Assembly: GCF_023516555.1 (NCBI RefSeq)
Contig: NZ_JAMGBD010000001.1
Location: 62,001 to 126,000 of the forward strand
Source: Sphingomonas alba
Lineage (GTDB): Bacteria; Pseudomonadota; Alphaproteobacteria; Sphingomonadales; Sphingomonadaceae
DNA: 64,000 nucleotides
Direction of reading: 5' to 3'
The position numbers and the translations under genes are program-made. Shown here piece by piece: positions 1-6,456 of the stretch. Within the stretch, counting starts at the first letter, position 1, and every line of letters begins with the position of its first letter. The notes below the pieces were generated by a model. It did not search any database. It was not told where the DNA came from and saw only the letters and a list, made by a program, of their open reading frames with translations.

Positions 1-455
1 GCATAGAAGGCGAAGGGCAGGGCGGTTACGCAAGCGAGACCAGCCCCGAATACCAAAAAGCGCAGGCTGAGCTGGTATCGGGTCACATCGCCAAGCAGGA
101 TATCGTCATCACCACGGCATTGATCCCGGGGCGCCCTGCGCCGCGCCTGATCAGCGACGCGCAGCTGGCCTCCATGCGGCCGGGCAGCGTCATCGTCGAT
201 TTGGCTGCTGAGGCAGGCGGGAATGTGGAAGGTACTAGCCCCGGAAAGACCGTCGTTCGCCACGGCGTCACCATCGTCGGCGCGGTCCAGCTGGCGCGCA
301 CTTTGCCAGCGGATTCATCCGCGCTCTTCGCCCGCAACCTTTATAATTTCCTCAGCGCGTTCTGGGACAAAGAGGCGGGGAAGGTCGATCTTCCGGCCGA
401 TGACGAAATCGGCAAGGCGCTCCGAGTCGCAGTGACTGAAGACGCAGTCGGCTAA
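1..455 (+). CDS. pntAA: NAD(P) transhydrogenase subunit alpha part 1, 3' end (partial)
   Basis: The reading frame is open from base 3 and enters from outside the window, so only the last 150 residues are visible. They contain the TTALIPGRPAPRLI segment and GSVIVDLAAEAGGN, both characteristic of the NAD(H)-binding domain of PntA, followed by the GTSPGKTVVRHGVTIVG stretch. The protein stops shortly after this domain, without the membrane helices that fused PntA proteins carry, as expected for the split alphaproteobacterial form. The enzyme couples hydride transfer between NADH and NADP+ to proton translocation. Its membrane partners, pntAB and pntB, normally follow directly but here begin only at 3911. 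Confidence 0.93.
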   Translation, partial: IEGEGQGGYASETSPEYQKAQAELVSGHIAKQDIVITTALIPGRPAPRLISDAQLASMRPGSVIVDLAAEAGGNVEGTSPGKTVVRHGVTIVGAVQLARTLPADSSALFARNLYNFLSAFWDKEAGKVDLPADDEIGKALRVAVTEDAVG

Positions 456-494
456 GACTGCCTGACCAGGCGGCGGCGCCGCCCGCTTTACCCC

Positions 495-530
495 AAAAGA
501 AAAGACCGGCCAGTCTTCCTGGGCCGGTCT
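495..530 (-). terminator. Intrinsic terminator of the 26-codon gene
   Basis: A perfect 9-bp stem (AGACCGGCC at 503-511, GGCCGGTCT at 522-530) with a 10-nt loop is followed, on the minus strand only, by TTTTCTTTT. It begins 31 bases after the stop codon of the small minus-strand gene at 562-642. It could also limit read-through on the plus strand after pntAA, but there it lacks a T tract. Confidence 0.8.
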
Positions 531-561
531 AATCTATAAAAAACTCAATGGTTTGGGCGGA

Positions 562-642
562 TCAACCGCCGCTGCCGGCGTTGCTCCAGCCACCGCCAAA
601 GAGCCAGCTCCAGAAGCCCTTCACGGGCGGACGCTTCTTCAT
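562..642 (-). CDS. 26-residue basic, Trp/Gly-rich small protein
   Basis: An ATG-to-TGA frame of 26 codons beginning MKKRPPVKGFWSWLFGGGW and ending in a Gly/Ser/Asn tail. It has a strong ribosome-binding site (GGGGGAG, 7 bases before the ATG), a good sigma70-like promoter 49 bases upstream and an intrinsic terminator downstream, so it looks like a complete monocistronic unit. The N-terminus is basic (four Lys/Arg in the first eight residues); a short aromatic patch and a Gly-rich end follow, which could suit membrane-surface or nucleic-acid contact. No function can be assigned. The gene is below usual annotation cut-offs, and homologues may be unannotated elsewhere. Confidence 0.65.
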   Translation of the reverse strand: MKKRPPVKGFWSWLFGGGWSNAGSGG

Positions 643-690
643 GGGACAACTCCCCCTTTGTTACGTGCGAATCACGTCGGCACGTCGGGG

Positions 691-719
691 ATATTAACCC
701 TAATGGATATGGTTATCAA
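691..719 (-). promoter_or_regulatory. Sigma70-type promoter for the 26-codon gene
   Basis: Read on the minus strand: -35 TTGATA (714-719), a 17-base spacer, -10 TAATAT (691-696). Predicted transcription start is near 683, giving a leader of about 40 nt. The leader contains an ACGTGC/GCACGT inverted repeat. The rest of the gap between 643 and 863 shows no other convincing gene. Confidence 0.55.
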
Positions 720-863
720 ACGATTAACTATTTCACCTCAGATCGGGCCGCAAAGCACATGGCCGGTGCCTCAAAGCACAGCGCTGACTCTGCCGCGATC
801 AAGCAACCGCGAACGAGTATTTGTTAACTATTTGGGGAATGGCGCCTATATTGGCGCTTTGAC

Positions 864-3149
864 TTAAGCCGCTGTGCGGCGGCGCTCGACGAGCAGGCGA
901 CGGACGATCTCTTCGTAGCTCATCGGCCGACCGACGATGAAGCCTTGGGCGATGTCGCATTTCAGCATCGTCAGCTGCTCGAGGCTTTGCGGGTCCTCGA
1001 CGCCTTCGGCGACGACGGTCCGCCCAAGCGAATGGGCGAGGGCGATCGTCGACTGCACCATGATGAGGTCGCTGCGGTTGTCGCGCATCGATTTGACGAA
1101 GCTCTGGTCGATCTTGATCTCGCTCGCGGGAATCTTCTTCAAATACTCCAGCGTCGACAGGCCAGTGCCGTAATCGTCGATGGCAATCTTGACTCCCAAC
1201 TCACGCAAGCCCGCCAGCAGCTCAATGCCATAGCCGGTGCCCGACACGGCAGCCGTCTCGGTCAGCTCGAGCGTCAGCTTGCCGGGCTCCAGCCCATGCT
1301 TGTCGAGGACCGCCGCGACCCTTGCCGGCAGGCGCCGGTCAGTCAGCATGCGTGCTGACAGGTTGACGGCGATTTCGAATTCGATGCCGCGCTTGCCGAT
1401 GTTTGCCGCGGCCTCGACCGCTTTATCGAGGACGAAGTCGGTCAGCGGCTCGATGCGGTCATGCTGCTCGGCGGCGGAAATGAATTCCACCGGGCTGATC
1501 GGGCCCTTTTCAGGGTGAGTCCATCGCGCCAGCGCCTCGGCGCCGATCGTCCGCCGCGTCGCCAGGTCCAGCTTGGGCTGGTAGGCGAGCCAGACCTCCC
1601 CATTCTCGATCGCCTTGTCGAGCTGGGACAGGAGGGAAAGCCGCCACGGCACGTCTTCAAGCCGGGCGGGATCGTGGAATTTCCACTTGAGCGATTCCGT
1701 GTCGGCATCGTCGGCGGCGACCAGGGCGCTGCCGAGACGGCTCGTCGGCGAGCGGCTGCTGCCAAGCTCGACACCGAAGCTGAGCACGGCATCGATGCTG
1801 GTTCCGCCGACCCGGACCGGGCTACGAAACAAGGCGTGCAGCGCATCCAGGTGCGATGCGAAAGGCGTGCCCTTGGGAGCGAACCATGCAAAAATTCCCT
1901 CGTCGCCCTGGTAGATGCGGCGATTTTCCTGGCCCAAGGTCAGGCGGGCCACGATTTGTTCGATGAACTGCCGCTCGCCGGCGGCATCGAGTGTCGATGC
2001 AATCTCCGCATAATTGTGCACGCGGACTGCGACCAGCGGCAGATCCTTGCCGCTGCTGTCGGCGGCCAGCGCCGCGAGATTGGGTAGGCCCGTCAACGAA
2101 TTGACCAGGCCCTTCGATCGCGACTGCATCCAGCCAAGCCGGGCGGCGACTGTGCCGACGAGGAAGAGGGCCGGGGTAATGTCGATCCAGATGCGCAGGC
2201 TTTCCGTCGCCAGCGGCAATACGAAGATGACGCCCGCGGCGACGGCGAGGACGCTGTGGCGCCGCTTGCGCACAGCCACAACCGTCGCGCCGAGCGCGAT
2301 CAGCAGTGCCGGCACCCAACCCAAGTCGTGAGAAGCGCCCTTCTTGAGCGTCTCCGCGGCGAGCAGGTGGATGAATACCCCGCCGCGCTTGCCCCGCCCC
2401 GGAATGAAATATTGATCGCCGATGCGGGTGGAATTGGTCCCCACCATCACGGTTTTGCCGGCAATTTGCGACCGCTCGACTCGCCCGCTCAGCAGGTCGG
2501 CGGCACTGATCCGCGGGACGCTGTTCGGATCCAGCGCGTAATCGATCAGGAACTCGCTGCCGAGAGGACCGCTGACGCCGGCGGCACTTGCCGCCAGCGA
2601 CGGGAGCGCGCGGCCCCCGACATCGGCGGCATAGGGAACCCGCCACGCGGAGTTTTGCCAATTGTAGCTGACACTGATCGCGGCGAGTTTGGCATGCTTG
2701 GCGAACATCGACAGGGGCATGCCGGTGTCCTGCTTGCCGCCCTGGTCCCCGACCCGGTTCTGCACGGCCAGGATGACCTTGCCCGAGCGCGAGATTGCTC
2801 GAGCCAATGCGGCGTCCTCCGCCGGTGAACTCGGATTGGCGTAGAGAATGTCCATGACGATTTTCTTGGCGCCGAGCCGATCGATTTCGCTGACGATCTT
2901 GGCTTGCTTCGATCGCGCCCATGGCCAGCTACCCACTTCGCGCAAGCTGGCGTCGTCGACATCGACCAGGACGATATCGCCACTCACGGCATGGCTGCGC
3001 ACACCGTCGCGGGCAATTCGGAGGGCATCTTCCAGCACTTCGCCAAAGCCGATCAGGCCGAAGACGATCGCCGCAAGCACGGGCCACAGAAGCAAGCGCA
3101 GCCCCGTGTCCCTTGTGGCTTCAGTCTTCTTTGGCGATGCCGAGCGCAT
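864..3149 (-). CDS. CHASE2-GGDEF-EAL cyclic-di-GMP phosphodiesterase
   Basis: A 761-residue membrane sensor. After an N-terminal transmembrane segment comes a CHASE2-type extracytoplasmic domain (about residues 30-270, with the VDVDDASLREVGSWPW and KIVMDILY motifs), then several membrane helices, a GGDEF-like domain and a C-terminal EAL domain. The EAL domain keeps the EAL signature in IGAEALARW, the DDYGTGLSTL loop, KIDQSFV and VVAEGVED, so it should hydrolyse c-di-GMP. The GGDEF signature is reduced to QGDEG, so cyclase activity is unlikely. The ATG at 3149 has GGAGACG just upstream; a GTG at 3182 has no ribosome-binding site. The gene lies between the two parts of the pnt locus and is transcribed against it. 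Confidence 0.9.
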   Translation of the reverse strand: MRSASPKKTEATRDTGLRLLLWPVLAAIVFGLIGFGEVLEDALRIARDGVRSHAVSGDIVLVDVDDASLREVGSWPWARSKQAKIVSEIDRLGAKKIVMDILYANPSSPAEDAALARAISRSGKVILAVQNRVGDQGGKQDTGMPLSMFAKHAKLAAISVSYNWQNSAWRVPYAADVGGRALPSLAASAAGVSGPLGSEFLIDYALDPNSVPRISAADLLSGRVERSQIAGKTVMVGTNSTRIGDQYFIPGRGKRGGVFIHLLAAETLKKGASHDLGWVPALLIALGATVVAVRKRRHSVLAVAAGVIFVLPLATESLRIWIDITPALFLVGTVAARLGWMQSRSKGLVNSLTGLPNLAALAADSSGKDLPLVAVRVHNYAEIASTLDAAGERQFIEQIVARLTLGQENRRIYQGDEGIFAWFAPKGTPFASHLDALHALFRSPVRVGGTSIDAVLSFGVELGSSRSPTSRLGSALVAADDADTESLKWKFHDPARLEDVPWRLSLLSQLDKAIENGEVWLAYQPKLDLATRRTIGAEALARWTHPEKGPISPVEFISAAEQHDRIEPLTDFVLDKAVEAAANIGKRGIEFEIAVNLSARMLTDRRLPARVAAVLDKHGLEPGKLTLELTETAAVSGTGYGIELLAGLRELGVKIAIDDYGTGLSTLEYLKKIPASEIKIDQSFVKSMRDNRSDLIMVQSTIALAHSLGRTVVAEGVEDPQSLEQLTMLKCDIAQGFIVGRPMSYEEIVRRLLVERRRTAA

Positions 3150-3231
3150 CTCGTCTCCAACGGGAAATGACCCCGCGCGCACCTATGCGCGTGCAAAGGT
3201 TAACAACCTGGAAACCCCGTCTTGTTTAACG

Positions 3232-3705
3232 TCAGGACGCCCCGGGCAACTTGCAGATATCCACCCAGCGGTCGCCGACCAGCTCAAACAGACGGTCCAC
3301 CGATACCCGCACCGAGGTGTTAAGCGATCCACCGGCCGGATAGACGGTTCCAAGTGGTCGCAGCGAAACGTCCAGATAGATCGGCAGCCCTTCCGGCAGA
3401 TCGAAGGGACAGACGCCGCCGACGGGGTGGCCGGTAACCTTGTATGTTTCATCAGGCCCCAACATCCGTGGCCTGCCGCCGAGTTCGCTCTTGGCTTTCG
3501 TATTGTCGAGGCGGGCGATTCCACTCGTCACAAGCAGGAAGACCTCATCGCCGACGCGTACGGTTAGGGATTTGGCTATTTGTGCAGGTTCGACACCCAG
3601 GGCTTCGGCAGCCTCCAGGACCGTCGCGGTGCTGGCTTGGACCTCGATGAACTCAAGATCCGGTGCGTACTTCTGTAGCCAGGCATGGACGGATTCGGCA
3701 CTCAT
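3232..3705 (-). CDS. YbaK/EbsC-family aminoacyl-tRNA deacylase
   Basis: A 157-residue single-domain protein with the family pattern: an IAKSLTVRVGDEVFLLVTSG core with the conserved Lys, then GHPVGGVCPF, the substrate-pocket loop of prolyl-tRNA editing proteins. Such freestanding domains hydrolyse mischarged tRNA (Cys-tRNA-Pro or Ala-tRNA-Pro type). The gene sits 82 bases upstream of the EAL gene on the same strand and could be cotranscribed with it. The exact tRNA specificity cannot be read from the sequence. Confidence 0.9.
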   Translation of the reverse strand: MSAESVHAWLQKYAPDLEFIEVQASTATVLEAAEALGVEPAQIAKSLTVRVGDEVFLLVTSGIARLDNTKAKSELGGRPRMLGPDETYKVTGHPVGGVCPFDLPEGLPIYLDVSLRPLGTVYPAGGSLNTSVRVSVDRLFELVGDRWVDICKLPGAS

Positions 3706-3829
3706 CTTTGCTGGTCCTCACGCATCGGGGAGATTGCCTCTGTCCTATCGCCCGTATCCTGTGCAATGCTGTGCTTCATGCACCGGGCGCCGCGCAGCAA
3801 TCGTTCATTTCATCTCTCACCCGTTATGC

Positions 3830-3870
3830 AGTCTTGGGGGTCACGAAAATTGGTCGTTGATCCCAAGACT
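3830..3870. promoter_or_regulatory. Long inverted repeat upstream of pntAB
   Basis: AGTCTTGGG (3830-3838) and CCCAAGACT (3862-3870) form a perfect 9-bp dyad with a 23-nt loop, 40 bases before the pntAB start. The downstream arm runs into TTTTGTGACTTTT, so it could be a protein-binding palindrome or an attenuator-like hairpin. The 3706-3910 gap holds nothing else that I can support; it must carry whatever promoter serves pntAB-pntB. Confidence 0.45.
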
Positions 3871-3910
3871 TTTGTGACTTTTGCGACCTTAAGAGGCTGA
3901 TGGGGGGCTA

Positions 3911-4222
3911 ATGGACTTCATCTCAATCCTGTCGATTTTCGTGCTGGCCTGTTTCGTCGGTTATTTCGTCGTCTGGTCGGTAACGCCGGCCCTGCACACG
4001 CCGCTGATGAGCGTCACCAACGCCATTTCCTCGGTCATCGTCGTCGGGGCACTGATCGCCTCAGCGGCGGCCGGAAGCCCATATTCGAAGTGGCTTGGGT
4101 TGGTCGCGGTCGCGCTAGCGAGCGTCAACATTTTCGGCGGCTTCGCGGTCACGCACCGCATGCTGGCGATGTACAAGAAGAAGGAGCGCCAGGCCCCGCA
4201 GGGAGACAAGACTCATGCATGA
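3911..4222 (+). CDS. pntAB: NAD(P) transhydrogenase subunit alpha part 2
   Basis: A 103-residue membrane protein equal to the C-terminal membrane part of PntA: three helices with the conserved sequence HTPLMSVTNAISSVIVVGAL and the INIFGGFAVTHRML end. It forms part of the proton channel of the transhydrogenase with PntB. The ATG is preceded by a GGGGGG ribosome-binding site. It overlaps pntB by 8 bases, so the two are translationally coupled. It is unusual in not directly following pntAA. Confidence 0.95.
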   Translation: MDFISILSIFVLACFVGYFVVWSVTPALHTPLMSVTNAISSVIVVGALIASAAAGSPYSKWLGLVAVALASVNIFGGFAVTHRMLAMYKKKERQAPQGDKTHA

Positions 4223-5624
4223 GGCCGCCGCCATTCCTTCCTGGGTACTGCTAGCCTACCTCGTAGCGGGCGTCTGCTTCATCATGGCGCTACGCGGGCT
4301 GTCGAGCCCGGAAAGCAGCCGCCGCGGCAATCGCATGGGCATCATCGGCATGACGATTGCCGTGGCGACAACGCTTGCGACCCACGAAATCGCGACCCTC
4401 TGGGAAATCGCCATCGCCATCTTGATTGGCGGAGGCGTCGGGCTGGTTATCGCCCGCCGGATCCAGATGACGGCAATGCCGCAGCTGGTTGCCGCCTTCC
4501 ACTCGCTGGTGGGCATGGCGGCGGTGCTGGTCGGCGCGGCAGCCTACCTCAACCCTGGCGCCTTCGGCATCCTCGGCCCGGACGGCATTCATCAGGTCAG
4601 CCGCATCGAAATGGGGCTTGGCGTCGCCATCGGCGCTATCACCTTCTCTGGTTCTGTCATCGCCTTCCTCAAGCTCAACGGCAATATGAGCGGCAAGCCG
4701 ATCATCCTGCCGCTACGGCACGTCATCAACCTTGGCACGCTCGTCGCCATCCTCGGCCTGATCGCCTATTTCACGCAGGACCAGGCACCCTGGATCTTCT
4801 GGACGGTCACGGCGCTCAGCTTCGCCATCGGCTTCCTGCTGATCATCCCGATCGGCGGCGCCGACATGCCGGTCGTGATCTCGATGCTGAACAGCTATTC
4901 CGGCTGGGCGGCGGCGGCGATGGGCTTCACGCTGCACAACAGCGCCATGATCATCACCGGCGCGCTGGTCGGCAGTTCGGGCGCCATCCTCAGCTACATC
5001 ATGTGCAGGGCCATGAACCGCAGCTTCGTCTCGGTGATCGCAGGGGGCTTTGGCGGCGACGCGGTGGCGGGCGGCGACGCGGTGGCGATTGACCGACCCT
5101 ACAAACGCGGTTCGGCCGAAGACGCGGCCTTCCTGATGAGCCAGTCGGACCAAGTCATCATCGTCCCGGGCTACGGCATGGCAGTCGCCCAAGCCCAGCA
5201 TGCGCTGCGCGAGATGGCCGATCTCCTCAAGAAGGCTGGGGTGAAGGTCAAATATGCGATTCACCCGGTCGCCGGCCGAATGCCCGGGCACATGAACGTC
5301 CTGCTCGCCGAGGCGAATGTACCCTACGACGAGGTCTTCGAGCTGGAGGACATCAACAATGAGTTCGCGCAGACCGACGTCGCCTTCGTCATTGGCGCCA
5401 ACGACGTCACCAACCCTGCCGCCAAGACCGACAAGTCGTCACCGATTTACGGCATGCCGGTCCTGGACGTGGAAAAGGCCCGCACCGTCCTGTTCGTGAA
5501 AAGATCGATGGGCGGCGTGGGTTACGCCGGTGTCGACAATGAATTATTCTATCGCGACAACACGATGATGCTGCTTGCCGACGCCAAGAAAATGGTGGAG
5601 GAAATCAACAAGGCCCTCGGCTAA
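4215..5624 (+). CDS. pntB: NAD(P) transhydrogenase subunit beta
   Basis: A 469-residue protein, the usual length for PntB. The N-terminal part is a series of membrane helices; the C-terminal soluble domain binds NADP(H) and shows GYGMAVAQAQHAL, VAGRMPGHMNVLLAEA and GANDVTNPAA, all diagnostic for domain III. Together with PntAA and PntAB it drives NADPH formation with the proton gradient. A GC-rich hairpin follows the gene. Confidence 0.98.
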   Translation: MHEAAAIPSWVLLAYLVAGVCFIMALRGLSSPESSRRGNRMGIIGMTIAVATTLATHEIATLWEIAIAILIGGGVGLVIARRIQMTAMPQLVAAFHSLVGMAAVLVGAAAYLNPGAFGILGPDGIHQVSRIEMGLGVAIGAITFSGSVIAFLKLNGNMSGKPIILPLRHVINLGTLVAILGLIAYFTQDQAPWIFWTVTALSFAIGFLLIIPIGGADMPVVISMLNSYSGWAAAAMGFTLHNSAMIITGALVGSSGAILSYIMCRAMNRSFVSVIAGGFGGDAVAGGDAVAIDRPYKRGSAEDAAFLMSQSDQVIIVPGYGMAVAQAQHALREMADLLKKAGVKVKYAIHPVAGRMPGHMNVLLAEANVPYDEVFELEDINNEFAQTDVAFVIGANDVTNPAAKTDKSSPIYGMPVLDVEKARTVLFVKRSMGGVGYAGVDNELFYRDNTMMLLADAKKMVEEINKALG

Positions 5625-5657
5625 GCCACGGCCATACAAGCGTTTCTGGGTTAAAGC

Positions 5658-5683
5658 CCCCAGCCGGATCGCCCCGGTTGGGG
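5658..5683. other. GC-rich hairpin after pntB
   Basis: CCCCAGCCGG (5658-5667) pairs with CCGGTTGGGG (5674-5683) over 10 bp with one G-T wobble and a 6-nt loop. No T tract follows, so it is a weak terminator candidate or a transcript-stabilising 3' structure for pntB mRNA. Confidence 0.4.
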
Positions 5684-5707
5684 CAGAGTCGGGAAGGGGT
5701 CGGCAAC

Positions 5708-6424
5708 GTGCGCAAACTGGGAATCATCGGCGGCACCAGCTGGGCGTCGACGGCGCTTTATTATGAGCATCTCAACCGAGGAATCTCCGCTCGCCTCGGC
5801 GGTCTCCACAGCGCTCTGCTCTGCATCGAAAGCCTCGACATGGCCCCCTTTGTCGCCATGCAGCAGTCCGGCGACTGGGACGGCGTCGCACATGTCGCCG
5901 TCGAAGCCGGCCGCCGTCTCAAGGCGTCGGGCGCGGAGGGCTTGCTGATCGCCTCGAACACCGGCCACAAGGTCGAGGGCGCGATCACGGCGGAAACCGG
6001 GCTTCCGGTGCTGCACATCGCCGAAGCCACCGCCGATCGCCTCGTCGCCGACAGCCGGACGCGGGTTGCTTTGCTCGGCACCCGCTTCACCATGACCGAG
6101 CCCTACATCCGCGATCGATTTGAATCGCGTGGCATCTCCCTCGCGTCCATCGACGCCAGCTGGACCCGGGAAGTGGACCGCATCATCTATGAGGAGCTCG
6201 CCGCCGGCCGCGTCGTCCGCGACAGCCAGCGCAAGCTCAAGACGCTGATCACCGAGCTCGCCAAGCAGAAGGTCCAGGCGATCGTTCTCGGCTGCACCGA
6301 GCTGGTGCTCGCGGTCGACACCCGCGCCAATGTCCTGCCGGTCTATGACACGACCGCCATCCACGCGCGCTTCGCCGTCGATTGGATGCTGAGCGAGGAA
6401 GAGCAGGCGAGGGCGGCCGCCTAG
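5708..6424 (+). CDS. Aspartate/glutamate racemase family protein
   Basis: A 238-residue protein starting MRKLGIIGGTSWASTALYY, typical for PLP-independent Asp/Glu racemases. The second catalytic cysteine is present in the LGCTEL motif. At the first catalytic position the motif reads ASNTGHK, with Ser83 where aspartate racemases have Cys and the YgeA-type enzymes have Thr. The GTG at 5708 is chosen because GAAGGGG lies 7-8 bases upstream; an earlier TTG at 5678 sits inside a hairpin. Broad amino-acid racemase activity is plausible but unproven. Confidence 0.85.
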   Translation: MRKLGIIGGTSWASTALYYEHLNRGISARLGGLHSALLCIESLDMAPFVAMQQSGDWDGVAHVAVEAGRRLKASGAEGLLIASNTGHKVEGAITAETGLPVLHIAEATADRLVADSRTRVALLGTRFTMTEPYIRDRFESRGISLASIDASWTREVDRIIYEELAAGRVVRDSQRKLKTLITELAKQKVQAIVLGCTELVLAVDTRANVLPVYDTTAIHARFAVDWMLSEEEQARAAA

Positions 6425-6456
6425 CGGGAATCCGCTTCGCGCCCTACATCGTCGGA

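Noticed and set aside
553-867. 104-codon plus-strand frame between pntAA and the EAL gene
   Set aside because: It has no ribosome-binding site, no recognisable motif, runs antisense through the 26-codon gene and its promoter, and contains AT-rich stretches that read as promoter DNA.
5651-6364. 237-codon minus-strand frame antisense to the racemase gene
   Set aside because: Typical high-GC shadow frame: low-complexity Asp/Gly/Ala/Arg composition, no start signal, and the plus-strand product is clearly a racemase-family protein.
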